Positions 47,977 through 58,438 of a stretch of 64,000 nucleotides of DNA are shown one piece after another (within the stretch, counting starts at the first letter, position 1; the number at the start of each line of letters is the position of its first letter). Source of the DNA: Bacteroides sp. (GTDB lineage: Bacteria; Bacillota; Clostridia; Lachnospirales; Lachnospiraceae). The notes beneath the pieces were generated by a model. That model made no database searches and was not told the origin of the DNA. It saw only the letters and a list, made by a program, of their open reading frames with translations. The position numbers were made by a program, and so were the translations under genes. The stretch is from contig JAMPBO010000001.1 in the NCBI GenBank assembly GCA_023666705.1, positions 178,539 to 242,538 on the forward strand, read 5' to 3'.

Positions 47977-48080
47977 TATATGCTCCTTTTCTTTCTGTCG
48001 GTGTCAAGTATCTGTCAATTCGACAAGGATACCATTAAACGCCGTAATCAACTATAGTATATCCAATTTATGTAAAATAA

Positions 48081-49292
48081 TCACATCAGATCCTTTACTA
48101 CCTTGTCTAAGATTTCATATGCAAGCTTACATTCTTCCACCGTGACGTTAAGTGGTGGTACAAGACGGATAACGTTTGGTCTTACTGCCGTAATGAGCAG
48201 ACCTTCATCCGAGCAGTTATATTTTACATCCGTGGCAATATCCTTTTCAAATTCCACACCAAGCATCAGTCCCTTACCGCGAACCTCCTTTACGCATGGA
48301 AGCTTGCTTAACATATCCGCAAATACCTGCCCCATGGCTTTGGAATTTTCAACCAGCTTCTTGTCAATAATTTCATGAATTTGTGCATAGGATGCGGCAC
48401 AGCATACAGGATTTCCTGCATAGGTGCTTCCGTGTGCCCCCGGTCCGAAGGTAAGTGCCAGCTTACTGCTTGTGCACATTGCACCGATTGGCATACCGCC
48501 TCCCATTGCCTTCGCCATACTGACACAGTCAGGCTTTACCCCATACTCCATAAATGCCATGAGTGAGCCTGTCCGTCCCCAGCCGGTCTGGACTTCATCA
48601 AACAAAAGCAGCATATCCCGTTCGTCACAAAGCTTTCTGAGCCCCTGAATAAATTCCTTTGTGGCAGGGATAACTCCACCCTCACCCTGCACAGGCTCTA
48701 CGAGAATTGCAATCGTATCCTTCGTGCATGCCGCTTCAAACGATTCCAGATTGTTATACTCTGCATATTGAAAGCCCGCAAGTAAAGGGTCATAATTGTT
48801 TTGTATCGGTGAACCCGGCTGTCCGGTTGCCGCAAGCGTTGCAAGCGTTCTTCCGTGAAAGCTGTTGTATGCCGTGACAATATTGTACCGGTCAGCACCA
48901 TAATTATCTTTTCCATACTTTCTTGCAAGCTTAATCATTACCTCATTTGCTTCAGCACCCGAATTTTGGAAATAAATCTTTTCCATGCCTATGGATTTGC
49001 AGATCAGCTCCGCAAGCTTTGCCTGCGGTATTGTATAACAATAATTCGATGCGTGAATCAAAGTTTCACATTGTGATTTCATGGCATCCACAACCTTTTT
49101 GTTGCAATGTCCTGCACTGTTTACTGCAATTCCTGCCATAAAATCCAAATATTTTTTCCCCGTTTCGTCCATGATGTAAGATGCCTCACCACGCTCGGCA
49201 ACAAAATCAAACCGTTTAAAGGTTTCATAAAAATAAGTGTTATAGAGGGTTTCCAGCTCCTCCTTTGTCATGTCAAAATCTTCAAGCTTCAT
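48081..49292 (-). CDS. argD: Acetylornithine aminotransferase
   Basis: About 403 residues. Class III PLP aminotransferase with LLLFDEVQTGWGRTG and PLP Lys in SMAKAMGGGMPIGA, plus SGAEANEVMIKLARK. Converts N-acetylglutamate semialdehyde to N-acetylornithine in arginine synthesis. The ATG at 49292 is chosen because the GTG at 49304 is part of the site AGAGGTG. No other arg genes are in view. Confidence 0.9.
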   Translation of the reverse strand: MKLEDFDMTKEELETLYNTYFYETFKRFDFVAERGEASYIMDETGKKYLDFMAGIAVNSAGHCNKKVVDAMKSQCETLIHASNYCYTIPQAKLAELICKSIGMEKIYFQNSGAEANEVMIKLARKYGKDNYGADRYNIVTAYNSFHGRTLATLAATGQPGSPIQNNYDPLLAGFQYAEYNNLESFEAACTKDTIAILVEPVQGEGGVIPATKEFIQGLRKLCDERDMLLLFDEVQTGWGRTGSLMAFMEYGVKPDCVSMAKAMGGGMPIGAMCTSSKLALTFGPGAHGSTYAGNPVCCAASYAQIHEIIDKKLVENSKAMGQVFADMLSKLPCVKEVRGKGLMLGVEFEKDIATDVKYNCSDEGLLITAVRPNVIRLVPPLNVTVEECKLAYEILDKVVKDLM

Positions 49293-49322
49293 AATTGTAT
49301 TCACCTCTGAAATAAAATCTAT

Positions 49323-49352
49323 ATGGGGCTGTCAAATTAATGACACCCCCAC
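49323..49352 (-). terminator. Inverted repeat between cheV and argD
   Basis: GGGG-C-TGTCA pairs with TGACA-C-CCCC around AATTAA. No T-run follows on the minus strand, so it is a weak terminator or a processing site. Confidence 0.4.
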
Positions 49353-49369
49353 ATTAAGAATTATTAACT

Positions 49370-50281
49370 CTATCCGTATATCTGTGATGCAACAAGTCCA
49401 TCCAATATATTTACAAGCTGTCCTATCTCCGGCTTACTGATTTGGGCATCTGCACCTAAGGACTCACCCTTACGCTTCATATCGTCATTGATAAGGGATG
49501 AGAATACGATAATCGGAATATGCTTTAGTCCCTCCGTGTCCCTAATCAATCTTATGAGCCTGTGCCCATCCATCTGTGGCATTTCTATGTCGGTAATCAC
49601 ACATTTTGCTCCGTACTCAACACCATTGTTCTTTTTCAGCTCAGAAAGGAAATCCCATGCCTCCTGACCGTTGTTCTTCACGGTGAGCTTCGTGTAGCCT
49701 GCAGTATGGAGGGAATCCTCAATCAGCTTACATAGCATATGGGAATCCTCAACGACAAGAACCGGAATGTTGTTTCTTTCTCTTGTCTCAAGACCTGTAA
49801 TCTCTGAAACCTTAAGGCTTGTCTCCGGACATATCTCCTCAACAATACGCTCAAAATCAAGTATAATAATAAGGTTGTCCCTGTTTTTTATAATACCCGT
49901 TGCAACTCCAACACCCGGACCGCTTACCGTCTGGTCAGGTTTCACAACCTCAGACCATGAAATCCTCTGTATACCGAGTACGGCTTGAACATCAAAGGCA
50001 ATATTGAGGTTATTAAAATTGGTAACAATCAGAAAATTATTTTTATCCTGTCCGCCTGAAAAACCAATTGCCTGTATCAGGTCAATGACAGTTATAATGC
50101 TGCCACGCGGCATAAATATTCCCTCGATGCAGGGATGTGAGTTTGGCACTGGTGTTATGTCCTGAAACGGAAGAATTTCTCTTACCTTTTCCACATTAAT
50201 TCCGTAGTGGTTTCCGTTTATGACGAACTCCAGTATTTCCAGCTCATTCGTTCCACTTTCCAATAAAATATTAGTATCCAT
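49370..50281 (-). CDS. cheV: Chemotaxis protein CheV (CheW-receiver fusion)
   Basis: 303 residues. Residues 12-155 form a CheW domain (EILEFVINGNHYGINVEKVREIL); residues 170-300 form a receiver with VVEDSHMLCKL and phospho-Asp in CVITDIEMPQMDG. It links receptors to CheA and aids adaptation. GAGGAGGGCGGAT precedes the ATG. Together with the PocR receptor this implies a working chemotaxis system. Confidence 0.93.
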   Translation of the reverse strand: MDTNILLESGTNELEILEFVINGNHYGINVEKVREILPFQDITPVPNSHPCIEGIFMPRGSIITVIDLIQAIGFSGGQDKNNFLIVTNFNNLNIAFDVQAVLGIQRISWSEVVKPDQTVSGPGVGVATGIIKNRDNLIIILDFERIVEEICPETSLKVSEITGLETRERNNIPVLVVEDSHMLCKLIEDSLHTAGYTKLTVKNNGQEAWDFLSELKKNNGVEYGAKCVITDIEMPQMDGHRLIRLIRDTEGLKHIPIIVFSSLINDDMKRKGESLGADAQISKPEIGQLVNILDGLVASQIYG

Positions 50282-50295
50282 ATCCGCCCTCCTCG

Positions 50296-51087
50296 TTATT
50301 GCAGCTGCATAACCTTTTCACTGCCATTATAAGATATCTTAAGCTTTAAATCACTTATATTGTCAACAACATCATCCGATATCTGATACAAAAGAACCGC
50401 TTCCTCCCTCACGCTTCCGTCTATGCCCTTCTGGTAGGTATACAAATCATCCATAAGAAGCGTAAGCATCTGTCTTGCACTCTTTGCATCGTTTACAATA
50501 ATATTATATTTAACATCCTTGGAGTAAAGGTCTATATCCTGATGTTCATTTGTTTTATTTTCGATACTGAACTTCAATACCAGCAGCTTGTAATCCTTTG
50601 GAGCTTCAATTTCTATGTATACTCCGTCCTGATCGTATGACGGGTAGGTATCCAGCAACATATAATACTCGTAGCCAATTGCAATATTGTCCTCGCCTAA
50701 AAAGGTTGCAATATCAAAAGAGGAGCTTTCGTCAGCAACAACACCGCTTACATTTTGTTCTTCGCCAACCTGTATGATGACACCATCTCCTGCTGTAGCA
50801 TCAACGGTTTCCGTTGTCGTGGCTTTCTCCGTCGTAACGTCATTTTCTGCATCAGAGCCAGTGGCTGTTTCATCCTCTCTCGCCGTCACATCTAAGGATG
50901 CCGCCGTAGTCTCCGACTCATCATATTTAAAATTCGTATTCCTATCATATTTTAGTAACAAATGTCCTGCATACTCTGCAATCATTTTACTTTCTTCATC
51001 CGTCAAATCTGTCGTCTTTTCGCATCCAACGGTAAAAAGTGCTAAAATAAATATGCAGCATAGAACTAAATATTTTTTCACTTTCAT
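50296..51087 (-). CDS. Lipoprotein with DUF4352-like Ig domain
   Basis: About 263 residues from the ATG at 51087. Lipoprotein signal with lipobox FTVGC; a threonine/alanine-rich linker; then a beta domain of the DUF4352 kind (KLLVLKFSIENKTNEHQDIDL). It follows the histidine kinase and an upstream TTG at 51147 overlaps the kinase stop, so coupling is possible. It may be an accessory to, or a target of, that two-component system. Confidence 0.75.
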   Translation of the reverse strand: MKVKKYLVLCCIFILALFTVGCEKTTDLTDEESKMIAEYAGHLLLKYDRNTNFKYDESETTAASLDVTAREDETATGSDAENDVTTEKATTTETVDATAGDGVIIQVGEEQNVSGVVADESSSFDIATFLGEDNIAIGYEYYMLLDTYPSYDQDGVYIEIEAPKDYKLLVLKFSIENKTNEHQDIDLYSKDVKYNIIVNDAKSARQMLTLLMDDLYTYQKGIDGSVREEAVLLYQISDDVVDNISDLKLKISYNGSEKVMQLQ

Positions 51088-51140
51088 CCACCACGCTTTC
51101 AAACATAAATCACATATAATTTTACCACTTTTTTTCTTTA

Positions 51141-52619
51141 TCAGCAAGGCATATTCGCATCTAAATCAAAATAAAATACAACTCCGTCAGAAACATTCCT
51201 TACGCCATACTTTTTTCCATGGGCTTTCATTGTCGCCGCCACGATGGAAAGCCCTATGCCGCTGCCTCCGTATTCCCTTGTCCTCGCCTTATCAACCTTA
51301 TAAAATTTCTCAAACAGCTTGTCTATATCTCCCTCCGGTATCGATTCTCCCCGGTTATATACGCACACTCTCACGTCATTTTCCATTTTCTCAAAAAATA
51401 CCTTAATTTCTCCGTCACAGCTCACATGATTCAGTGCATTTACAAAATAATTCGTAAATACCTCCTCAATCATATATTCATCCGCCCATACATACACAGG
51501 TGCTTCCTCGTCAAATACAACCTTTATATCCTCATTTTCCAACAGGATTTTAGATGCAGAAATAATATCAGTTATAAATGCAACCAGCTCAAACCGTTCA
51601 ATATTTAAAGGGGTGGTTCCAAATTCCAGCTCATTTAAATTTAACAGCTTCATGACAAGGGTATTCATTTTCTTTGCTTCATCAATAATAACGTCCGTGT
51701 AAAATTCCCTGCTCTCTGCGTCATCCGTCAGGTTATCCTTCAATCCCTCCGCATACCCTTGAATCAGGGCAATCGGTGTCTTAAGCTCATGGGAAACATG
51801 GGACAGGAAATCCTTTCTCATATCATCAATCTGATCCTTTTGCTCGATATCCTGCTGGAGCTTTGCATTGGCAGACTTTAATTCAGATATTGTCGCCTCA
51901 AGCTTACCTGCCATTTCATTCATGCATGTACCAAGCTCCCCAATCTCATCCTTCGTAACCACTGGTGCCTTGACATCAAAATCCAAATGCGTCATCCGCT
52001 TTGCTACAGTGCACAATTTTTTGATTGGATATACAAAAATATTGCTGAATATCAACACGAACAAAGAACCAAAAATGAGAAGTCCTATGGCAATTTTCGT
52101 AAATACATTTTTGACGACGACAACCACGGAATCAATCCTTGACACGGGACTTCTGACAATGATATCAAAGCCATTATCCAAATTTCCAATCAAATCGTAA
52201 TAATCAGCATTGATTACGTTATCGTGATTTTTAATGATAACAAAATTCGTATAGATACTTTTTGACACAGCATCCGAGCCATTGGTTGTCTGAATAAGGC
52301 TATAGAGACTGTCCATCATTTTTCCCTCATCATTGATGGACGTATATATGTTGGCATTTTCCCTGTCCAGTATCAGAACTATGGAATCTGATGGATTGAA
52401 TATGCTTCCGTACAAATCATAATTCAGCGTACCGTCATCCGCAACATTTTCATTAAAAAACACATTGCATGACTCATAGGTTGCCTTTAGATTTTTCTTG
52501 ACATTATAAATAAAGATATCTTCTATAAAATAGTTACTGAGAATCCATGACGCTCCTACAATAACCCCCGCAAAGATAACAACCATAAATGTAATTTTTG
52601 TTCTCAAAGAGCTTCTCAT
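51141..52619 (-). CDS. Sensor histidine kinase with HAMP domain
   Basis: 492 residues. Membrane helices near 8-28 and 170-192 flank an extracellular sensor domain; then HAMP, HisKA with FLSHVSHELKTPIALIQGY, and HATPase (VNALNHVSCDG, GGSGIGLSIV). Two bases separate it from its response regulator. Signal unknown; cell-envelope stress is plausible. Confidence 0.9.
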   Translation of the reverse strand: MRSSLRTKITFMVVIFAGVIVGASWILSNYFIEDIFIYNVKKNLKATYESCNVFFNENVADDGTLNYDLYGSIFNPSDSIVLILDRENANIYTSINDEGKMMDSLYSLIQTTNGSDAVSKSIYTNFVIIKNHDNVINADYYDLIGNLDNGFDIIVRSPVSRIDSVVVVVKNVFTKIAIGLLIFGSLFVLIFSNIFVYPIKKLCTVAKRMTHLDFDVKAPVVTKDEIGELGTCMNEMAGKLEATISELKSANAKLQQDIEQKDQIDDMRKDFLSHVSHELKTPIALIQGYAEGLKDNLTDDAESREFYTDVIIDEAKKMNTLVMKLLNLNELEFGTTPLNIERFELVAFITDIISASKILLENEDIKVVFDEEAPVYVWADEYMIEEVFTNYFVNALNHVSCDGEIKVFFEKMENDVRVCVYNRGESIPEGDIDKLFEKFYKVDKARTREYGGSGIGLSIVAATMKAHGKKYGVRNVSDGVVFYFDLDANMPC

Positions 52620-52621
52620 GC

Positions 52622-53296
52622 CTAAACCTCAAACTTATATCCCATTCCCCAAATGGTTTTAATGTAATCCCCCTTGCTTCCAAGCTTACTCCGAAGCTTT
52701 TTAACGTGTGTATCGATTGTTCTTGCATCACCAAAATAATCATAGTTCCACACATTGTTCAGTATCTTTTCTCGTGAAAGTGCCACGCCCTGATTGACAA
52801 GGAAATAGTTGAGCAGCTCAAATTCCTTGTAGCTAAGCTCTATTTCTTCATTGTCCACCATAACCTTGTGGGCTGAAATATCCATGCTGATTCCGCCACA
52901 GCTTATGGTGTTTTCCTCTTGTCCTGACAGACTTCTTCTAAGCACCGCCTGTACGCGTGCCACAAGAATTTTAGGGCTGAACGGCTTTGTAATATATTCA
53001 TCTATTCCAAGCTCAAAGCCATGTATTTCATCCCTCTCACTGCTTTTTGCGGTAAGCATTATAATTGGAACTTTCGATATCTTCCGTATCTCCTCAGCAA
53101 CACCATATCCATCAAGCTTCGGCATCATCACATCCAGTATTATCAGCGATATATCCTTGGTTGACATAAATATATCTACAGCCTGCTCTCCATCCTGAGC
53201 CTCCAAAACTGAAAAGCTTTCCTTTACAAGAAAGTCCTTTACAAGCTTTCTCATGCGGCTCTCATCATCCACAACGAGAATTTTAGTTCCCTCCAT
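52622..53296 (-). CDS. OmpR-family response regulator
   Basis: 224 residues: receiver with phospho-Asp in LIILDVMMPKLDG and a winged-helix domain (LSYKEFELLNYFLVNQG, DTHVKKLRSKLG). GGGAGGTATAGCAT precedes the ATG. It heads a three-gene unit with the kinase and the DUF4352-like lipoprotein. Confidence 0.92.
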   Translation of the reverse strand: MEGTKILVVDDESRMRKLVKDFLVKESFSVLEAQDGEQAVDIFMSTKDISLIILDVMMPKLDGYGVAEEIRKISKVPIIMLTAKSSERDEIHGFELGIDEYITKPFSPKILVARVQAVLRRSLSGQEENTISCGGISMDISAHKVMVDNEEIELSYKEFELLNYFLVNQGVALSREKILNNVWNYDYFGDARTIDTHVKKLRSKLGSKGDYIKTIWGMGYKFEV

Positions 53297-53375
53297 ATGC
53301 TATACCTCCCATACCAAAATAAAAATAGCATAAGCATATTGTATAATTATATTATGGTGAAATTGTGAAAATCCT

Positions 53376-53942
53376 TTATTTTTCCATATTTTTTTCTGCC
53401 TCTTTTATCTGTTCCTCCCGCAGGTCAAGCTCCTCCTCACGTTTGTCGAGCTGCTCCTGCCACATGGAATATTTGTTTATGACCTTTTCCTCCGCATTAA
53501 AATAGCCCACATTATCATTTGTCATTACAATAAATATCATTCCTACGATAATAACCGCCATGGCAACAACTGCAATGGTCAGCCTGCTTTTTATAATGCT
53601 TTGATGGTCAAATTGATCCTTTAATTTTCTGTACTCTCTCTCCTGCTGCTCCGGTGCCCGCATCCTGACCGACGGGACTACGGGAATATACGGCATACTT
53701 GCATTTTCCCTGCCATCTAAAATAGTCTGACGAATGTCATGGAGAAAGGAAAGTCCCACAGGCGTCTGGAAATATTTTTTTGTGACAAGCTTACTATACA
53801 GCTTTACCATTTCCTCCTCACTGTCCATGCTTATATTTTCCATTATATTATGTACTGTTTCGTATTCTTTTTTTGCCCGTTCAAATTCCTTTTTACTCCT
53901 GAAAATATATCCGTCAACTACAAGCTTTGAATCGTCAATCAC
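53376..53942 (-). CDS. Single-span membrane protein with C-terminal coiled coil
   Basis: 188 residues. A cytoplasmic N-terminal helical region, one membrane helix (about 122-142, IAVVAMAVIIVGMIFIVM) and a charged coiled coil (QLDKREEELDLREEQIKEAEK). The start is a GTG with GGGAGGGATATAT upstream. Not recognised. Confidence 0.65.
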   Translation of the reverse strand: MIDDSKLVVDGYIFRSKKEFERAKKEYETVHNIMENISMDSEEEMVKLYSKLVTKKYFQTPVGLSFLHDIRQTILDGRENASMPYIPVVPSVRMRAPEQQEREYRKLKDQFDHQSIIKSRLTIAVVAMAVIIVGMIFIVMTNDNVGYFNAEEKVINKYSMWQEQLDKREEELDLREEQIKEAEKNMEK

Positions 53943-53973
53943 ATATATCCCTCCCTGTTAAAGTGAACAAAAA

Positions 53974-54016
53974 GGCTGCATCACAAGGTTTACATAATAT
54001 CCCCATGTCTGCAGCC
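53974..54016 (-). terminator. Terminator after the 54027 lipoprotein gene
   Basis: GGCTGCA pairs with TGCAGCC around a loop of about 29 bases and is followed on the minus strand by TTTTTG. Confidence 0.6.
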
Positions 54017-54026
54017 TGTCATATCC

Positions 54027-54569
54027 TTACTCTGCTTCCGTGGAAGCCTCCGGTTCCTGACTTGTACCATTTATGCTTATACCGTTTTCTACTGCTAAAA
54101 GCTGAAGCTGTGCCTTATATTCTCCAAAATATGACTCCGACTGTGTTATCATTTCCGATGCCTCCGTAAGATATTCCGGATTTTCTTCCTTTATTGCAAG
54201 CACAACCTTATTCATTGCATCAAGCTGGAACTGGGCACCAAGGCTGTAAAGCTCCTTTAAGTTTGCAACCTCATCCGTGCTTGTTTCTATGGCATCCAAC
54301 TCCTTCATATATTCTTCCATGCTTGGGATTGCAACACGCTCCATGTCGGATAAAAATATATCAAGATTAACCTTCTTGTCGGAAAAATAGGAATTGTACA
54401 CATCTACGGCAGAGCTTCGTTTTTCATCAATTGCAGAAAGCTCCTCATTGACAAATTCTATCACGTCAGCCTTTACATCCACAGCCTCGTCTTTTCCTTT
54501 TTTGCCACATCCCGCAAAGCTAAATGCCATAACTGCCGTAAGGACAAAAATATATAATTTCTTTTTCAT
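54027..54569 (-). CDS. Helical lipoprotein, hypothetical
   Basis: 180 residues from the ATG at 54569, with GGAGAG upstream. Lipobox FSFAGC followed by an acidic helical domain. It lies where rplS is often found after trmD. Not recognised. Confidence 0.7.
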   Translation of the reverse strand: MKKKLYIFVLTAVMAFSFAGCGKKGKDEAVDVKADVIEFVNEELSAIDEKRSSAVDVYNSYFSDKKVNLDIFLSDMERVAIPSMEEYMKELDAIETSTDEVANLKELYSLGAQFQLDAMNKVVLAIKEENPEYLTEASEMITQSESYFGEYKAQLQLLAVENGISINGTSQEPEASTEAE

Positions 54570-54645
54570 AAGTACTCTCCTCAATATAAATTTAAAAATA
54601 CGGACATATTATACATCATTCGACACTGCAATACAAGAAATCATT

Positions 54646-55347
54646 TTATTTATTGCCATGCTCACTGATATATTTTTCGTACAAATCCGGTCTTCGCTCC
54701 TTTGTCCTTAAAAGTGCCTGCTCATGCCTCCATTTTTCTATGTTCTTATGATGTCCCGACAAAAGCACCTCCGGCACCTTGACCCCCATAAATTCCTCGG
54801 GTCTTGTGTACTGTGGATACTCAAGCAGTCCGTCATAAAAGGATTCGTACACTGCACTCTCGTCACTACCCAAAACTCCCGGAACAAGCCTCGATACTGC
54901 ATCTGCTATCATCATGGCAGGCAACTCACCACCTGTTAAAACAAAATCACCAATTGACACGTAATCTGTTACTATCATTTCCAAAACACGCTCGTCTATT
55001 CCCTCATAATGACCGCAAAGCAAAACGATGTCCTGTTCCCTTGAAAGCTCCTCTGCCATTTTCTGGTCAAAACGGTTTCCCTGCGGTGTCATGTAAAGCA
55101 CTCTTGGCTTCATGATTTTATCTTCTATGGATTTGTATGCCTGATAGACAGGCTCCGCCTGAATCAGCATGCCTGCTCCTCCGCCATAAGTATAGTCATC
55201 CACATGCCCGTATTTATTTCCCGCAAAATCTCTTATATTTACGGCATTTATGTGAATCAGTCCCTTTTCTATGGCACGTCCCGTTATACTTTCCCTAAGC
55301 CCTGACAAAACCATATCAGGAAACAGTGTCAATATATGAAAATTCAT
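54646..55347 (-). CDS. trmD: tRNA (guanine-N1)-methyltransferase
   Basis: 233 residues. SPOUT knot motifs [13 protein letters not shown] and [13 protein letters not shown]. It makes m1G37 in tRNAs to prevent frameshifts. Its ATG overlaps the rimM stop region (TAAATG). Confidence 0.96.
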   Translation of the reverse strand: MNFHILTLFPDMVLSGLRESITGRAIEKGLIHINAVNIRDFAGNKYGHVDDYTYGGGAGMLIQAEPVYQAYKSIEDKIMKPRVLYMTPQGNRFDQKMAEELSREQDIVLLCGHYEGIDERVLEMIVTDYVSIGDFVLTGGELPAMMIADAVSRLVPGVLGSDESAVYESFYDGLLEYPQYTRPEEFMGVKVPEVLLSGHHKNIEKWRHEQALLRTKERRPDLYEKYISEHGNK

Positions 55348-55857
55348 TTAATCCAGCAATCCTTTCATCAGCCTTACGACAATCTTTTTTTCATCCGAAT
55401 TAATATCCAGCACACAGTCATTGATAACAGGTAAAAGAAGCTCCCTTCCATCCTCCATGGAAACGGCAAATACATCATTTGCACCTGTCTGTATCACATC
55501 CTTGACTGTTCCAAGCCGCTTTCCCTCTTCGTTATATACCTCGGCATCGATTACATCTGATATATAATACTCGTTCTCCTCAAGTGGAACAGCATCCTCC
55601 CTTGTAACATATATATCACAGTCCTTAAACACTTCAACATCATTTATGCTGTCAAATTCCTTAAACGCTAAAATCACCATGTTTTTAAAGAATTTGCAGG
55701 ACTTTTTTTCAACCGCAATATCACCTTTTTTCGTCCGGATAAAGCATTTTTTCAGATTTTTAAATCTGTTTACGTCATCCGTTGTGGGGTAAACCTTAAC
55801 CTCCCCCTTCAAGCCATGCGTTCTTGTTATAACTCCTATTCTGAATATATCCTCCAT
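55348..55857 (-). CDS. rimM: Ribosome maturation factor RimM
   Basis: 169 residues from the ATG at 55857, with TGGGAG upstream. N-terminal RimM domain (IGVITRTHGLKGEVKVYP) and C-terminal PRC barrel (GRELLLPVINDCVLDIN). Aids 30S assembly, usually next to rpsP and trmD as here. Confidence 0.95.
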   Translation of the reverse strand: MEDIFRIGVITRTHGLKGEVKVYPTTDDVNRFKNLKKCFIRTKKGDIAVEKKSCKFFKNMVILAFKEFDSINDVEVFKDCDIYVTREDAVPLEENEYYISDVIDAEVYNEEGKRLGTVKDVIQTGANDVFAVSMEDGRELLLPVINDCVLDINSDEKKIVVRLMKGLLD

Positions 55858-55937
55858 ATCTACTCCCAATAGCCATAAGCAAAATCCTATTTGAGAAATA
55901 AAACCATTTGCTCATCTTATGACTTTCAAACAATATA

Positions 55938-55964
55938 AAGGACTGCCAGCCTGTGACAGTCCTT
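55938..55964 (-). terminator. Hairpin between khpA and rimM
   Basis: AAGGACTG pairs with CAGTCCTT. Only TATATTGTTT follows on the minus strand, so partial termination or processing is more likely than a full stop. Confidence 0.5.
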
Positions 55965-55972
55965 ATATAAAT

Positions 55973-56200
55973 TTACTTAATATCTACAATTACCTTCTTG
56001 TCACCCTTTGATGCTGCTGCTTTGACAACAGTACGTATGGATTTAGCTATTCTTCCCTGTTTTCCTATAACCTTACCCATATCATCTGGTGCAACCTTTA
56101 ATTCAATTGTAATAGTATCTTCCTCGATGGTTTCATTTACAACAACCTCATCAGGGCTATCAACAAGAGATTTTGCTATAAATTCTACTAACTCCTTCAT
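55973..56200 (-). CDS. khpA: KH-domain RNA-binding protein KhpA
   Basis: 75 residues from the ATG at 56200, with GGGAGGTGCGTTTT upstream. Single KH domain with GxxG in GKVIGKQGRIAK. It binds RNA and works with KhpB in other Firmicutes. Confidence 0.93.
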   Translation of the reverse strand: MKELVEFIAKSLVDSPDEVVVNETIEEDTITIELKVAPDDMGKVIGKQGRIAKSIRTVVKAAASKGDKKVIVDIK

Positions 56201-56219
56201 AAAACGCACCTCCCTTGTA

Positions 56220-56465
56220 TTACTTTCCGATACCTGCCTGCTTTAAAAGCTTAGCCACTGTTTCTGTTGGCTGTGCACCATTTGCAAGCCATTTCTTTGC
56301 TGCATCTGCATCAATTTTTACAGCTGCAGGGTCCTGATTTGGGTCATAAGTACCTATCTCATCGATAAACCTGCCGTCTCTAGGTGACCTGGAGTCAGCT
56401 ACGATTACTCTATAAAAAGGATGCTTCTTGTATCCCATTCTTCTAAGTCTGATTTTTACTGCCAT
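56220..56465 (-). CDS. rpsP: 30S ribosomal protein S16
   Basis: 81 residues from the ATG at 56465, with AAGGAGG upstream. [11 protein letters not shown] and [16 protein letters not shown] are typical of S16. It lies between ffh and khpA. Confidence 0.97.
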   Translation of the reverse strand: MAVKIRLRRMGYKKHPFYRVIVADSRSPRDGRFIDEIGTYDPNQDPAAVKIDADAAKKWLANGAQPTETVAKLLKQAGIGK

Positions 56466-56514
56466 GTTTTCACCTCCTTGAATGTAGTATAATCTATAAT
56501 AGTATAATCTATTA

Positions 56515-57861
56515 TCAAAATCCAAACGGCAGCCGAAAGCCGCCCTTTTTCTTGCCGCCCATAAGTCCCGACATCTGCTTCATCATTTTTTTTGACTGCT
56601 CAAGCTGTTTCATCAGCTTGTTTACCTCACTTACAGGTACACCCGCCCCATCTGCAATCCTCTTTTTTCTGCTTGGATTTATTATGTCAGGATTACTTCT
56701 TTCCTGAGGCGTCATGGAAAGAATGATTGCCCTTGGCATATTCATTGCCTTTTCATCAATCTCAATGTCCTTGAACTGCTTGTTTGAACCAAAGCCCGGA
56801 AGCATATTGAGTAAGTCGCCAATGCCTCCCATTTTCTCCATCTGCTCCATATTATCCAAAAGGTCATTAAAGTCGAAGCTTGCCTTTTTAAACTTCTGCT
56901 CCATCTCCTTTGCCTTTTCTTCGTCAATTGCATTTTGTGCCTTTTCTATCAGGCTTTCCACATCGCCCATTCCAAGAATACGGCTCGCCATACGGTCAGG
57001 ATAAAACTGTTCCAAATCCTCAAGCTTTTCTCCCATACCTGCAAACAATATCGGCTTTCCCGTAACTGCCTTAATCGACAGTGCGGCACCACCTCTCGTA
57101 TCGCCATCCAGCTTGGTAAGTATAACACCATCAATGCCTATTTTGTCGTTAAAGCTGGTTGCAACGTTGACCGCATCCTGTCCTGTCATTGCATCAACAG
57201 TCAGGATTGTATGTGTGACCGAAACATTTTCCTTTATCTCAATCAATTCATTCATCATGTCTTCATCAACATGAAGTCGTCCTGCTGTGTCTAAAAAGAC
57301 AAGGTTTTGCCCATTTTTTTGTGCATGCTCTACAGCTGCCCTTGCTATGTTGACAGGCTTATGACCGTCCCCCATTGTAAATACGGGAACGCCAACCTTT
57401 TCTCCGTTTATTTCCAGCTGCTTAATTGCAGCAGGTCTGTATATGTCGCAGGCAACCAGTAACGGTTTCTTGCCCTTGTTCTTATATTTTCCTGCAAGCT
57501 TCGCCACGGTTGTCGTTTTACCTGCACCTTGAAGACCGCACATCATAATAACAGTAACTTCATTGGAAGGAAGAAACTTAAGCTCTGTGGTCTCAGAACC
57601 CATCAGCTTATCCATTTCCTCTTTTACTATTTTTATCACCATTTGTCCGGGATTCAGTCCTTTCAGAACCTCCTCACCGACTGCCCGCCCGCTTACGGAA
57701 TTAATAAACTGCTTTACAACCTTAAAGTTAACATCTGCCTCAAGAAGTGCTCTCTTGACTTCCTTCATGGCTTCCTTAACATCAGCTTCCGTAAGCATAC
57801 CCTTGCTTCTAAGCTTTTTAAATACATTTTGCAGTTTGTCCGTCAAACTATCAAAAGCCAT
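56515..57861 (-). CDS. ffh: Signal recognition particle protein Ffh
   Basis: 448 residues. N and G domains with [28 protein letters not shown] and [13 protein letters not shown]; methionine-rich M domain ending in a Gly/Lys tail. Binds signal sequences and SRP RNA. Confidence 0.97.
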   Translation of the reverse strand: MAFDSLTDKLQNVFKKLRSKGMLTEADVKEAMKEVKRALLEADVNFKVVKQFINSVSGRAVGEEVLKGLNPGQMVIKIVKEEMDKLMGSETTELKFLPSNEVTVIMMCGLQGAGKTTTVAKLAGKYKNKGKKPLLVACDIYRPAAIKQLEINGEKVGVPVFTMGDGHKPVNIARAAVEHAQKNGQNLVFLDTAGRLHVDEDMMNELIEIKENVSVTHTILTVDAMTGQDAVNVATSFNDKIGIDGVILTKLDGDTRGGAALSIKAVTGKPILFAGMGEKLEDLEQFYPDRMASRILGMGDVESLIEKAQNAIDEEKAKEMEQKFKKASFDFNDLLDNMEQMEKMGGIGDLLNMLPGFGSNKQFKDIEIDEKAMNMPRAIILSMTPQERSNPDIINPSRKKRIADGAGVPVSEVNKLMKQLEQSKKMMKQMSGLMGGKKKGGFRLPFGF

Positions 57862-57907
57862 GCAATACCTCCTAAAATATGGTCACGCTTTCCCTGGTTA
57901 CATTTCG

Positions 57908-58264
57908 TTAAAACTCATCCAGCAATCCATCTGTAAGTTCACCCAGACAATCAATCATTTCGTCTAAATCAGGATTTGTATTTTGCTCCTTAATGATAAG
58001 TACCCTGTTTTTTATGTTCTCCGCCTTCTCCCTTGCCGCCGCAAACCGCTCAACAAGCTTAAGCTTCGCCTCATAATCCTCCAGTATCTTATCACAGCGT
58101 TTAATCATATCATAAACGCCCTGTCTGGATATTCCGTTTAACCGTGCGATCTCGGAATAGGATAGGTCATTCATTGCCACATCCTCATATATATTTTTTT
58201 GATGCTCTGTCAACAGCTCACCATAAAAATCGTAAAGTAACGACTGCCTGACAATCCTTTCCAT
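57908..58264 (-). CDS. ylxM: YlxM-family HTH protein
   Basis: 118 residues from the ATG at 58264, with AGGTGG upstream; a GTG at 58276 is rejected. HTH similar to sigma-factor region 4 ([21 protein letters not shown]). It is the usual partner gene of ffh. Confidence 0.92.
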   Translation of the reverse strand: MERIVRQSLLYDFYGELLTEHQKNIYEDVAMNDLSYSEIARLNGISRQGVYDMIKRCDKILEDYEAKLKLVERFAAAREKAENIKNRVLIIKEQNTNPDLDEMIDCLGELTDGLLDEF

Positions 58265-58309
58265 ATTCCACACCACCTGTAAAGTTATTTTGCTTTACAA
58301 ATCTTTTGT

Positions 58310-58338
58310 ATCATAAATCATCCGCACAATAATGTCAA
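58310..58338 (-). promoter_or_regulatory. Promoter of the ylxM-ffh-rpsP operon
   Basis: Minus strand perfect TTGACA, 17-base spacer, TATGAT, about 45 bases before the ylxM ATG. Confidence 0.85.
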
Positions 58339-58438
58339 GTATTTTTTCTTTACATTCGGTTTTAACTTCAACCGGACAATGTTGCTTTCATATTTTTAAC
58401 CAAGTATTTTTAAATGTATGAAAAAATAAATTACAATG

